Source: Cypionkella sp.
GTDB taxonomy: Bacteria > Pseudomonadota > Alphaproteobacteria > Rhodobacterales > Rhodobacteraceae
Assembly (NCBI GenBank): GCA_025458085.1
Contig: JALOTC010000002.1
Span: forward strand, 1-51,022
Length of the DNA: 51,022 nt
Reading direction: 5' to 3'
Under the pieces are notes generated by a model, which was given only the letters and a program-made list of their open reading frames with translations, searched no databases and was not told the DNA's origin. The position numbers were made by a program, and so were the translations under genes. This document shows, in pieces, positions 10,422-19,346 of the stretch. How positions within the stretch are numbered: position 1 is the stretch's first letter; every line of letters begins with the position of its first letter.

Positions 10422-12464
10422 TCACCCTGCCCGCAGCACATCCAGAAAAGCGCTGCCAAAGCGTTCGATCCGCGCCGGCCCAAGGTCAGCCACACGGTCC
10501 AACTCTGACAATGTGGTGGGTCTGCGCTCTGCAATCTTGCGCAGAACGCCGGGCGAAAGGCTCATCGGTTTGCCGGTGCCATCCTCGCCGCGATAAAGCC
10601 GCTGGCTCACCTCCGCCAGACGGTCGAAAACCTCGCCCTCAACGCGCCCGGCAAGCCGCATCCGGGCAGGATGCAGGCTTTCCACCGCGCCGGTGATCAC
10701 CGCAAGGAATTCGGCCCCATAGCTTTCCAGCTTTTTCGCCCCGACCCCGGTGATCTGCGCCATCTGATCCAGAGTCGTGGGGCGACGTTCGGCCATTTCC
10801 ATCAGCGTCCGGTCAGGGAAGATGACATAGGCGGGCACCCCTGCCGCCTCGGCCAAGGCGCGGCGCTTGGCCTTCAGCGCCGACAAAAGCGGCGCATCCT
10901 CTTCAGAGACCATTGTTTTCACGGCAACGCGCGGGGTCGCTGCCTCCACAGTATCCCGGCGCAGCGTAATGCTCGCCTCACCACGCAGGATCGGGCGGGC
11001 GGCATCGGTCATGCGCAGCGCCCCGTGGCGGTCCGGGTCAGGCCGGATCAGGTCGCGCCCCATCATCTGACGAAAGACCGCGCCCCAAGCCGGTTTGGAA
11101 AGATCGCGCCCCACGGCGAATGTGGGCAATTGGTCATGGCCACGCTCGCGCACCTTGGGCGTGGCGGTGCCGGTCAGGATGTCGATCAGATGGCCCGATC
11201 CAAACCATTCGCCTGTGCGCAGAATGGCCGAAAGCGCCTTGCGCACGGCTTCTGTCGCATCGAACAGATCAGCAGGCCGGGCGCAGAGGTCGCAATTGCC
11301 GCAGGGCTCCGACGTCTCGCCGAAATAGCCCAGCAACACCTGACGGCGGCATCCCATCGCCTCGGCCAAACCCAAAAGCGCATTCAGCCGCGCATGGTCA
11401 GCAGCCTTGCGGTCAGGGGGGGCGAGTCCTTCGTCGATCTGGCTTCGGCGCAGGCGGATGTCATCGGGGCCATAAAGCGTCAGCGTTTCGGCTGGCGCGC
11501 CGTCGCGGCCCGCACGGCCAATTTCCTGATAATAGGCTTCGATCGATTTGGGCAGGTCGGCATGGGCAACCCATCGGATATCAGGCTTGTCGATCCCCAT
11601 GCCAAAGGCAATCGTCGCCACAACAATCAGCCCATCTTCCTGCTGAAATCGAATTTCCACCCGGCGGCGGTCCTCTGCCTCCATTCCGCCATGATAATGA
11701 CAGGCGGAATGGCCTGCCTCTCGCAGGGCTTGGGCCAAGACTTCGGTCCGCGCACGGGCCGCGCAATAGACGATCCCCGATTGGCCCCGCCGCGCAGCGG
11801 CATAGCGCAGGATCTGGTCGCGTGGCTTGTCTTTGACCACAAAGGAAAGATGGATATTGGGCCGATCAAAACCGCGCAGAAAGGTTGCAGGTGGCTGGCC
11901 GTCGAACAGGCGGGTGACGATTTCGGCCCGCGTTTCCTCATCCGCCGTGGCCGTGAACGCGGCCAAAGGCACCCCAAGCGCGCGGCGCAATTCCCCGATG
12001 CGCAGGTAATCGGGGCGGAAGTCATGGCCCCATTGGCTCACGCAATGCGCTTCGTCCACCGCGATCAGGCTGCATTTCGCACGCCGCAAAAGCTGTACCA
12101 CCCCACCCGAGGCCAGCCGTTCAGGTGCCATGTAGAGAAGTTTCAGCCGCCCCTCATCAATCGCGCGGAAAACCTCTTCCGTCTCTTCCTCGGTATTGCC
12201 AGAGGTCAGCGCCCCCGCCTCCACCCCCGCGGCGCGCAGGCCCCGCACCTGATCGCGCATCAACGCGATGAGGGGGGAGATCACCACCGTCACCCCCTCA
12301 CGGCAAAGCGCGGGGAGTTGGAAGCACAGCGATTTTCCCCCACCCGTGGGCATGATGGCGAGCGTGTTACGCCCGGCCAGAACAGCCTGCACGATTTCTT
12401 CCTGCCCCGGGCGAAAGCCGGGAAAGCCAAAGACGCGCTGAAGAAGGTCGGCGGGCGGGATCAT
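10422..12464 (-). CDS. recQ: ATP-dependent DNA helicase RecQ
   Basis: MIPPADLLQRVFGFPGFRPGQEEIVQAVLAGRNTLAIMPTGGGKSLCFQLPAL...VDEAHCVSQWGHDFRPDY...QEIGRAGRDG...CGNCDLC; C-terminal HRDC-like segments. Confidence 0.97.
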   Translation of the reverse strand: MIPPADLLQRVFGFPGFRPGQEEIVQAVLAGRNTLAIMPTGGGKSLCFQLPALCREGVTVVISPLIALMRDQVRGLRAAGVEAGALTSGNTEEETEEVFRAIDEGRLKLLYMAPERLASGGVVQLLRRAKCSLIAVDEAHCVSQWGHDFRPDYLRIGELRRALGVPLAAFTATADEETRAEIVTRLFDGQPPATFLRGFDRPNIHLSFVVKDKPRDQILRYAAARRGQSGIVYCAARARTEVLAQALREAGHSACHYHGGMEAEDRRRVEIRFQQEDGLIVVATIAFGMGIDKPDIRWVAHADLPKSIEAYYQEIGRAGRDGAPAETLTLYGPDDIRLRRSQIDEGLAPPDRKAADHARLNALLGLAEAMGCRRQVLLGYFGETSEPCGNCDLCARPADLFDATEAVRKALSAILRTGEWFGSGHLIDILTGTATPKVRERGHDQLPTFAVGRDLSKPAWGAVFRQMMGRDLIRPDPDRHGALRMTDAARPILRGEASITLRRDTVEAATPRVAVKTMVSEEDAPLLSALKAKRRALAEAAGVPAYVIFPDRTLMEMAERRPTTLDQMAQITGVGAKKLESYGAEFLAVITGAVESLHPARMRLAGRVEGEVFDRLAEVSQRLYRGEDGTGKPMSLSPGVLRKIAERRPTTLSELDRVADLGPARIERFGSAFLDVLRAG

Positions 12465-12512
12465 GGGCCTTGGCAAGGGGGCAAGGTGCCAAGGCACCCT
12501 CCCCAGAACCTG

Positions 12513-12800
12513 TCAGAGAAAGACAGCAGCGTTGTTGATCAGGATGATCCGCAGCGCATAGATCCCGACCAGCACAACAAGGGGCGCAAGATCAATGCCG
12601 CCCAAATTGGGGAGCACTGAACGCACACGGCCATAGACCGGCTCCAGCAATCGGTTCAGCCCGTACCAGATCTGCGCCACAAGTTGTTGGCGCAGGTTCA
12701 GGACCTGGAAATTGATTAGCCACGACATGATGATATGGGCGATCACGATCCATTGCGCGATGTCGAGGATCAGAAGAAGGATCTGGAGAAGCGACGTCAT
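12513..12800 (-). CDS. YggT family membrane protein
   Basis: MTSLLQILLLILDIAQWIVIAHIIMSWLINFQVLN...LLEPVYGRVRSVLPNLGGIDLAPLVVLVGIYALRIIL. Confidence 0.9.
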   Translation of the reverse strand: MTSLLQILLLILDIAQWIVIAHIIMSWLINFQVLNLRQQLVAQIWYGLNRLLEPVYGRVRSVLPNLGGIDLAPLVVLVGIYALRIILINNAAVFL

Positions 12801-12945
12801 TCTGGGCCTCCGCACGGACAGGACACTATGGCTTGTGGCATAGGTAGCCTCTGGTCCTGCCAAGAGCAACGGGCAACCGCGTCGCGGCGGCATGTCTTGA
12901 CCTTGGTCGCGCTAAGTTGCACGGGATGATGGCAGGAGGTGGCCG

Positions 12946-13488
12946 ATGTATCCCTTTGTCCGCATGGTCAAGGAACTGGTGAAGTTCCGCAACGCAAGCC
13001 CGCTTGGCCTGTTTGACCCCCATATCAGCACGCATCGCATCTGGCCATGGGACCTTGACCCGTGGATGGAGTTGAACAACGGCCGCACGCTGACCCTCTA
13101 TGATCTGGGGCGAGTGCCTTTGATCAACCGCATGGGCCTGCGCCGGTTGATGACGGAACGGGGCTGGGGGCTGACGGTTGCGGGCAATAGCACGCGCTAT
13201 CGCCGCCGGGTGAAGGTTTTTGAGAAACTGACGATGAAAACGCGCCTGATCGGCTGGGACACACGGTTTCTTTATACCGAGCAGTCGATGTGGCGGGGGG
13301 AGGATTGCACCTCTCACATTCTGATCCGGTCGGCCATCGTGCAGGCGGCGCAGGGGCGTGCAGGCATCGTCTCCCCCACCGAATTCGCCAAGGCGATGGG
13401 CGTATCCCCCGAAAGCCCGCCCTTGCCGGACTGGGTGGTGGCATGGGGCGCGGCAGATGCGCTGCGGCCATGGCCCCCGCAGGGCTGA
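12946..13488 (+). CDS. Acyl-CoA thioesterase / thioesterase-family (hotdog) protein
   Basis: MYPFVRMVKELVKFRNASPLGLFDPHISTHRIWPWDLDPWMELNNGRTLTLYDLGRVPL. Confidence 0.75.
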   Translation: MYPFVRMVKELVKFRNASPLGLFDPHISTHRIWPWDLDPWMELNNGRTLTLYDLGRVPLINRMGLRRLMTERGWGLTVAGNSTRYRRRVKVFEKLTMKTRLIGWDTRFLYTEQSMWRGEDCTSHILIRSAIVQAAQGRAGIVSPTEFAKAMGVSPESPPLPDWVVAWGAADALRPWPPQG

Positions 13489-13553
13489 TCTGACAGGCTT
13501 GTGCTCTGCCCGCCTTTGAGGCTTCATCACCGCAACGGGAAAGAGGGGCCAAG

Positions 13554-14891
13554 ATGGATGCGGCGCGCAAACGGATCTGGGGCTGGTATGCCTTTGATTG
13601 GGCGAGCCAGCCCTATAACACGCTGCTTCTGACCTTCATCTTTGGGCCTTATGTCGTTTCCGTTGTCGGGGATGGCTCTACCGCGCAGACGATCTGGGGC
13701 CTTGGTGTGGGGGCGGCGGGGTTGATCATTGCCGTACTCTCCCCGCTTCTCGGCGCTGTTGCAGATAAGGCAGGCGGGCGGATGCGCTTTGTCGCGCTGT
13801 TCTCGGTCCTTTATGTGCTGGGGGCTGGGATGCTTTGGTTTTCCGCGCCCGACAGTTTCAATGTCTGGGCGGTCATGTTCTGGTTTGCCATTGGGCTGAT
13901 CGGGATGGAATTTGCCACTACCTTTACCAATGCCATGCTGCCCGACCTTGCCCCCCGCGCCGAATTGGGCCGCATCTCTGGCACCGGCTGGGCCATCGGA
14001 TACCTTGGCGGGATCGTGGCCTTGGCAATCATGCTGCTGTTTCTGGCAGAAAGCGCAGAGACGGGCAAAACCCTCCTTGGCCTGTCCCCACTTTTCGGCC
14101 TTGACCCGGAGGCGCGGGAAGGCACCCGCGCCGTGGGGCCGCTGACCGCGATCTGGTTTGCCCTGTTCATGATCCCCTTTTTCCTTTGGGTGCGCGAACC
14201 ACAGCGTAAGGATCGGGTCAGCCTTGGCACGGCCATCAGGGGCGCTTGGCCAGAACTCCGCCAGACGCTCAGGGGCCTGCCCGCAAAGCGCAGCCTTTTC
14301 GCCTATCTGGGATCGTCGATGTTCTACCGTGACGGGTTGAATGGGATGTACACCTTTGGCGGAATCTATGCCGCTGGTGTGCTTGGCTGGTCGGTCACGC
14401 AGGTGGGGATTTTCGGCATCCTTGCCGCCTTCACCGGGGCGGTTTTCGCTTGGCTCGGCGGCAAGGCCGACAGCCGCTTTGGCCCGAAACCGGTGATTGC
14501 CGTGAACCTTCTGCTCATGGCCGCGGTCGCCGCCTGCGTGGTTTTTGTGAGCCGGGACAGCGTCTTTGGCCTGCCCGTCGCCGAAGGCAGCAGCCTGCCC
14601 GACATCGCCTTTTACATCCTCGGCGCCATGATCGGCGCTGGCGGCGGGGCCTTGCAATCGGCCAGCCGCACGATGATGGTGCGCCAAGCCCCGGCGGAGA
14701 AGATGACAGAAGCCTTCGGGCTTTATGCCCTTGCTGGAAAGGCGACCTCTTTCCTCGCGCCCCTGTCGATCGGTATCGTCACCGCCGTGACAGGAAGCCA
14801 GCAGCTTGGCGTGACACCAGTCATTGGTCTGTTCCTGATCGGCCTTGTTCTGCTAGTCTGGGTCAAGGCGGACGGGGAAGAGGAAAGGTAA
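13554..14891 (+). CDS. MFS transporter, UMF1/Atg22-like
   Basis: 445 aa multi-TM protein: MDAARKRIWGWYAFDWASQPYNTLLLTFIFGPYVVSVVGDG...; stop TAA shares its last base with the mepA ATG. Confidence 0.85.
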   Translation: MDAARKRIWGWYAFDWASQPYNTLLLTFIFGPYVVSVVGDGSTAQTIWGLGVGAAGLIIAVLSPLLGAVADKAGGRMRFVALFSVLYVLGAGMLWFSAPDSFNVWAVMFWFAIGLIGMEFATTFTNAMLPDLAPRAELGRISGTGWAIGYLGGIVALAIMLLFLAESAETGKTLLGLSPLFGLDPEAREGTRAVGPLTAIWFALFMIPFFLWVREPQRKDRVSLGTAIRGAWPELRQTLRGLPAKRSLFAYLGSSMFYRDGLNGMYTFGGIYAAGVLGWSVTQVGIFGILAAFTGAVFAWLGGKADSRFGPKPVIAVNLLLMAAVAACVVFVSRDSVFGLPVAEGSSLPDIAFYILGAMIGAGGGALQSASRTMMVRQAPAEKMTEAFGLYALAGKATSFLAPLSIGIVTAVTGSQQLGVTPVIGLFLIGLVLLVWVKADGEEER

Positions 14892-15781
14892 TGGTTCGGT
14901 TCTTGGCAATCTTGATGCTTGTTGCCCTTCCTTCGGGGGCAATGGCGCAGCAACTCGCAAACCAACTGTTCGGCGCGCATGACCGGGCCAGCCAACAAGA
15001 CCCAATGCCCATCGGCTCTTATGCCAAAGGATGTGCGGCAGGTCTGGTCGAATTGCCAGAAACCGGACCGACATGGCAGGCCATGCGCCTGTCGCGCAAT
15101 CGCAACTGGGGCCATCCGGTGATGATCGACTATCTGATCGATCTCAGCGAAACCGCCCGCGACCTCGGCTTTGGTCGGGGCCTTTACATCGGCGATATCA
15201 GCCAGCCGCGCGGTGGCCCAATGACAAGCGGCCACGCCAGCCACCAGATCGGGCTAGATGCTGATATCTGGCAACTCCCGCCCGACCGGCTCAACCTGAC
15301 GCGGGCGGAGAGAGAGAGCATCAGTTCCATTCCCGTCCGGTCAGCAGATCAGCGGTCGGTCACCCGCAACTGGACCAGCCGCCACCATGCACTGATGAAG
15401 GCCGCCGCCAGCGACCCGCGTGTGGACCGGATTTTCGTGGCTGCGGCGGTCAAGATCGAAATGTGCAAGACCGCCACCCGCGCCGATCGCGATTGGCTGC
15501 AAAAGATCCGTCCCGTTGCCGGGCATGACACCCATTTTCATGTGCGGCTGAAATGCCCGCGCGGCGCGCGCTATTGCGAAACGCAAACCCCCACCGTGCG
15601 AGAGTTGTCGAACGGCGGCAACGGGTGCGATGATACGCTGATGTGGTGGGTGACCGATTACCTTGACCCGCCCAAACCCACCAAGAAACCCAAGGAACCT
15701 GCCCCGCGTCAGCGCCATCCGCGCGAATTCACGATGGCGGACCTGCCGCGCCAATGCCAAAACGTCCTCGCCTCGCCCTGA
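14891..15781 (+). CDS. mepA: Penicillin-insensitive murein endopeptidase MepA
   Basis: [76 protein letters not shown]...[17 protein letters not shown]...[13 protein letters not shown]. Confidence 0.95.
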   Translation: MVRFLAILMLVALPSGAMAQQLANQLFGAHDRASQQDPMPIGSYAKGCAAGLVELPETGPTWQAMRLSRNRNWGHPVMIDYLIDLSETARDLGFGRGLYIGDISQPRGGPMTSGHASHQIGLDADIWQLPPDRLNLTRAERESISSIPVRSADQRSVTRNWTSRHHALMKAAASDPRVDRIFVAAAVKIEMCKTATRADRDWLQKIRPVAGHDTHFHVRLKCPRGARYCETQTPTVRELSNGGNGCDDTLMWWVTDYLDPPKPTKKPKEPAPRQRHPREFTMADLPRQCQNVLASP

Positions 15782-16692
15782 TCTTCGCGACCTTCCTGTC
15801 GCTGGGGTTGCAGGGCAGTGCAGAGCCGCCACTGCCCGAAGGTTTCATGGGCGCTTTCCCGTGGAAGATGGAGGAGGCCGACTTCGGGGGAATTTCATCC
15901 TTGGAGCTGTCGTCCGATGGCCAGAGCCTGCTTGCCCTGACGGATCGGGGGTATTTCCTAACCGGGCGCATCCGGCGCAATGATGCGGGCCACATCACAG
16001 GGGTGGAGGCACACCCGCCCCAAGCCTTGAAATCGCAGGATGAACGGCCATTGCGCAAAGGGCGCAATGACAGCGAAGGGCTGGCGCTGTCCGCCGATGG
16101 CGTGGCGCATGTGTCCTTCGAAGGGATCGCGCGGGTCTTGCGCTATGATCGGATCGACGGGGTCGCCACCAACTTGCCGGTGCCCGAGGCGTTTCGCAGC
16201 CTGCCCCGCAATGCCGCGCTCGAAGCGCTGGCGGTGGCCGAGGACGGCACGCTCTACACCATGCCAGAGGAACTGACAGGGTCGCGCCGGGTCCGCTTGC
16301 TGACTGGGCAGCCCGGAAATCCGAACGGGCCGGATTTTCCCATCTGGCGCTATCGCGACGGGGTCTGGACCCAACCCTTCTCCTTGCCCCGCAGAGGCAG
16401 TTTCCTGCCCGTGGGCGCGGATTTCGGCCCCGATGGGCGGCTTTACATCCTTGAACGGCAGTTTCAGGGGCTGGCCGGCTTTGGCAGCCGTGTCCGATCC
16501 TTTGTCATCGGGCCAGAAGGGCTGACGGAGGAGCGCGAGGTGATGCAAAGCCCACCCGGTCGGCATGACAATCTGGAAGGCATCGCCGTCTGGCGCGATG
16601 GCAGGGGCCGGATTCGCCTGACGCTGGTGTCAGACGACAATTTCCTCCCCATCCAGCGGACTGAACTCGTCGAATACCGCCTGAAAGATTGA
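15754..16692 (+). CDS. Esterase-like activity of phytase family protein (secreted)
   Basis: [75 protein letters not shown]...[14 protein letters not shown]. Confidence 0.85.
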   Translation: MPKRPRLALIFATFLSLGLQGSAEPPLPEGFMGAFPWKMEEADFGGISSLELSSDGQSLLALTDRGYFLTGRIRRNDAGHITGVEAHPPQALKSQDERPLRKGRNDSEGLALSADGVAHVSFEGIARVLRYDRIDGVATNLPVPEAFRSLPRNAALEALAVAEDGTLYTMPEELTGSRRVRLLTGQPGNPNGPDFPIWRYRDGVWTQPFSLPRRGSFLPVGADFGPDGRLYILERQFQGLAGFGSRVRSFVIGPEGLTEEREVMQSPPGRHDNLEGIAVWRDGRGRIRLTLVSDDNFLPIQRTELVEYRLKD

Positions 16693-16740
16693 CAGGTGCA
16701 GGCTGCGGGAGTATCGCGGCCCGTCCCCACGGTTTGGGGG

Positions 16741-16773
16741 GCAAGTCTCCGCGACCTTGCATAAAAAACGGAA
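16741..16773 (+). promoter_or_regulatory. preQ1-I type riboswitch (candidate), overlapping the ribosome-binding site of the downstream transporter
   Basis: GCAAG-TCT-CCG-CGA-C-CTTGC-ATAAAAAA-CGGA: P1 GCAAG/CTTGC, pseudoknot P2 CCG (or TCCG)/CGG(A), single C before the P1 3' strand, A-rich tail identical to ATAAAAAA of the B. subtilis queC aptamer as recalled; followed 7 nt later by ATG of a queuosine-precursor transporter. Confidence 0.85.
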
Positions 16774-16779
16774 CAGATC

Positions 16780-17400
16780 ATGCAAAAACTCCTGCCCGGC
16801 ATCCTTGCCATGGCGGCCACCGTTGTGGCCTCGAATATCCTTGTGCAATTCCTGTTCGGCCAATGGCTGACCTGGGGTGCCTTTACCTATCCCATCGCCT
16901 TTCTGATCACCGATCTGACGAACCGCCTTTACGGTGCCGCCGCCGCGCGCAAGGTGGTCTTCGTGGGCTTTGTCACCGGCGTTGCCTGCTCGCTGATCGG
17001 CACGCAGATCATGGGCGAATTCGGCCCGCTGGTCACGCTGCGCATCGCGCTTGGCTCTGGCATCGCCTTCCTCACCGCCCAACTTCTGGACGTGGCGCTG
17101 TTTGATCGGTTACGCGAAGGGTCGTGGTGGCGCGCGCCGCTGGTCTCCACGCTCGTCGGCTCCTCTGTCGATACGGCGCTGTTTTTCACCATCGCCTTTT
17201 CCGGTGCGCTGACCTTCCTTGAACCCGGCAATGATGTCTCTTGGGCGGGTGAGGCTCTGCCGATCCTTGGCCTTGGCCCCGTGGCCCCGCTGTGGGTGTC
17301 GCTGGCCGTGGCGGATTGGGGCGTGAAGCTTCTGCTCGCTTTATTGGCACTTTTGCCATTCAAGCTGATTGTCGGAAAACTTACGGCAAAGGTTGCGTAA
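16780..17400 (+). CDS. Queuosine precursor transporter (VUT/YhhQ family)
   Basis: MQKLLPGILAMAATVVASNILVQFLFGQWLTWGAFTYPIAFLITDLTNRLYGAAAARKVVFVGFVTGVACSLIG. Confidence 0.93.
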   Translation: MQKLLPGILAMAATVVASNILVQFLFGQWLTWGAFTYPIAFLITDLTNRLYGAAAARKVVFVGFVTGVACSLIGTQIMGEFGPLVTLRIALGSGIAFLTAQLLDVALFDRLREGSWWRAPLVSTLVGSSVDTALFFTIAFSGALTFLEPGNDVSWAGEALPILGLGPVAPLWVSLAVADWGVKLLLALLALLPFKLIVGKLTAKVA

Positions 17401-17454
17401 AAAGATTTGACAGACACAAAATCTGTGTCACGCTCCACCTATCGGCAATCTTTT
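17400..17454 (+). other. Structured leader: outer inverted repeat AAAAGATT/AATCTTTT enclosing GACACA/TGTGTC hairpin
   Basis: AAAAGATTTGACAGACACAAAATCTGTGTCACGCTCCACCTATCGGCAATCTTTT; perfect 8-bp outer arms and 6-bp inner stem, read directly; also contains a TTGACA hexamer at 17407-17412. Confidence 0.6.
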
Positions 17455-17471
17455 GAAAGGAGGTGATCCAG
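17455..17471 (+). promoter_or_regulatory. Extended Shine-Dalgarno: 17-nt complement to 16S rRNA 3' end
   Basis: GAAAGGAGGTGATCCAG equals the reverse complement of the canonical 16S 3' tail CTGGATCACCTCCTTTC. Confidence 0.85.
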
Positions 17472-17527
17472 TGTCTAGAGGGATATTGGAGAGAGGTGTC
17501 GGGACAGTCGGAGGGAGCATTTTCTAA
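17471..17527 (+). CDS. 18-codon small ORF (MSRGILERGVGTVGGSIF), GTG start
   Basis: GTG 7 nt downstream of AGGAGG; GTG TCT AGA GGG ATA TTG GAG AGA GGT GTC GGG ACA GTC GGA GGG AGC ATT TTC TAA; stop lies in the 5' arm of a hairpin. Confidence 0.45.
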   Translation: MSRGILERGVGTVGGSIF

Positions 17528-17568
17528 GGGCAGCCCCTTAGTCAATCGCCGTTCGATTGGGCCTTTTT
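17524..17568 (+). terminator. Tandem hairpins after the small ORF, the second followed by T5
   Basis: CTAAGGG-CAGC-CCCTTAG (17524-17541) then CAATCG-CCGTT-CGATTG (17543-17559) GGCC TTTTT. Confidence 0.5.
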
Positions 17569-17596
17569 CCTAACTGGCCCATCTCCTAGAACTCGG

Positions 17597-17631
17597 AAAG
17601 GGTCGCCGCACTCCGGCGACCCTTTCTCTTT
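17597..17631 (+). terminator. Rho-independent terminator-like hairpin
   Basis: AAAGGGTCGCC-GCACTCC-GGCGACCCTTT, 11-bp perfect stem, followed by CTCTTTT. Confidence 0.8.
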
Positions 17632-17673
17632 TGCGCCCTTTTCCCCGTTCGGGCGCGGCGCTAGTCTCGCCCC

Positions 17674-18096
17674 ATGCTGCGGATCAACGACACCCTCACC
17701 ATTGCCGACTGGGAACTGGTCGAAACCTTCTCGCGCTCGCAAGGGCCGGGAGGGCAGAATGTGAACAAGGTGGAAACGGCGGTGGATCTGCGGTTCGAGG
17801 CGGAACGCTCGCCGCACCTTTCTGCCCCAGTCAAGGCGCGGCTAAAGCGGCTGGCCGGGCGACGCTGGACACTGGATGGCGCCATCGTCATCCGTGCGGA
17901 AGAAACCCGAAGTCAGGCCCGCAACCGCGAGATTGCCCGCGAACGCTTGGCCGATCTGATCCGGCAGGCACTGGTGCCGCCCAAGCGGCGCATCGCCACG
18001 AAACCGACCTATGGTAGCCAGCTTCGGCGGCTCAAGGCCAAATCCGTCCGGGGCGAGGTCAAGGCCGCCCGCGGCAAGGTGGAAGACGAAGAATGA
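17674..18096 (+). CDS. arfB: Alternative ribosome-rescue aminoacyl-tRNA hydrolase ArfB (YaeJ)
   Basis: 140 aa with SRSQGPGGQNVNKVETAVDLRF (GGQ motif) and a basic C-terminus. Confidence 0.93.
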   Translation: MLRINDTLTIADWELVETFSRSQGPGGQNVNKVETAVDLRFEAERSPHLSAPVKARLKRLAGRRWTLDGAIVIRAEETRSQARNREIARERLADLIRQALVPPKRRIATKPTYGSQLRRLKAKSVRGEVKAARGKVEDEE

Positions 18097-19346
18097 CCGA
18101 AACGCTGATGGATCGCCGCGCCCGCCTGATGGGGCCGAATGTCCCCACCTTCTATCGCAACCCGGTGCAGATCGTGCGCGGCGAAGGCGTCTGGCTGTGG
18201 GATGCGGATGGCAAGCGGTATCTCGATTGCTACAACAATGTGGCCCATGTCGGCCATTGCCACCCCAAGGTGGTGGAGGCGATCTGCCAGCAGGCCGCCA
18301 CGCTGAACACCCACACCCGCTATCTGCACGATCTGGTGCTGGATTACATCGAACAGCTCACCGCCACGCTGGGCCATGGGATCAGTCAGGCGATCATGGT
18401 CTGCACCGGGTCAGAGGCGAATGATCTGGCGCTGCGCATGGCACAGGCGGTCACGGGCAAAACGGGGATCATCGCCACCGACAACACCTATCACGGGAAT
18501 ACGGCGGCGGTCAGCCAGCTTTCCACCCGCCGCCCGCCGATCGGGGGCCGCGCGCCGAATGTGCGGCTGGTGCCCGCGCCGGAAACCACCGCCCCGCTTG
18601 GCGGCAGCCTTGCGGCACAGGCACAGGTCTTTGCCGAGCATGTTGCCCAGGCGATTGCCGAACTGGAGGCCGCGGGTTTTGGCTTTTCCGGCCTGATGCT
18701 CTGCCCTGTTTTCGCCAATGAGGGGCTGCTTGCCCCGGCGCGCGGTTTTCTGGACCCTACGGTAGAGGTGGTGCGCCGCGCAGGTGGGTTGATCCTGTGT
18801 GATGAGGTGCAGCCCGGCTTTGGCCGTGTCGGCAGCCATTTCTGGGGCCATGATGCGCTTGGTTTTGCCCCCGATGTGGTGACCGTGGGCAAGCCTATGG
18901 CCAATGGCCACCCGGTTGCGGCCTGCCTTGCCCGGCCCGATGTCATGGCCGCCTTCCGCGAGGCTTTTGGCTATTTCAACACCTTCGGCGGGAACCCGGT
19001 TTCCGCCGCCGCCTGCCTTGCCGTGCTACAGGTGATGCGCGAGGAAGGCTTGCAAGACCGCGCTGCCGATACGTCGGCCTATCTCCTCGACCGACTTCAG
19101 GCGCTTCGCCATCCGCGCATCCTCAATGCCCGCGCGGCAGGGTTGTTCTTCGGGCTGGAATTCGGGGACGAAGGTGCAGGCGATTTCACCGCCGATCTGG
19201 TCGAAGATATGGTCGCGCGCGGCTTTCTTTTGAATCGGATCGGGCGGGGGGGCACCACGCTGAAAATGCGCCCGCCCATGCCCTTTGGCCGCGATCATGC
19301 CGATCTCTTGGCCGATGCCTTGCAAGCCGCGTTGGACGCCGCATGA
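18093..19346 (+). CDS. Class-III PLP enzyme of the AGXT2L (phospho-lyase) type
   Basis: [44 protein letters not shown]...[13 protein letters not shown]...[12 protein letters not shown]; closely resembles eukaryotic AGXT2L1/2 phospho-lyase motifs as recalled. ATGA overlap with arfB. Confidence 0.85.
   Translation: MTETLMDRRARLMGPNVPTFYRNPVQIVRGEGVWLWDADGKRYLDCYNNVAHVGHCHPKVVEAICQQAATLNTHTRYLHDLVLDYIEQLTATLGHGISQAIMVCTGSEANDLALRMAQAVTGKTGIIATDNTYHGNTAAVSQLSTRRPPIGGRAPNVRLVPAPETTAPLGGSLAAQAQVFAEHVAQAIAELEAAGFGFSGLMLCPVFANEGLLAPARGFLDPTVEVVRRAGGLILCDEVQPGFGRVGSHFWGHDALGFAPDVVTVGKPMANGHPVAACLARPDVMAAFREAFGYFNTFGGNPVSAAACLAVLQVMREEGLQDRAADTSAYLLDRLQALRHPRILNARAAGLFFGLEFGDEGAGDFTADLVEDMVARGFLLNRIGRGGTTLKMRPPMPFGRDHADLLADALQAALDAA

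Noticed and set aside
10671-12620. 649-aa plus-strand ORF opposite recQ
   Set aside because: Shadow ORF with no recognisable domain; recQ on the other strand is certain.
14907-14920. Sigma-54-like GG-N10-GC match (GGCAATCTTGATGC) on the plus strand
   Set aside because: Within the mepA coding region with poor flanking consensus; expected by chance.
17455-17471. Possible 16S rRNA gene fragment on the minus strand
   Set aside because: Match stops after 17 nt and no rRNA sequence continues; position before a start codon fits an extended Shine-Dalgarno.
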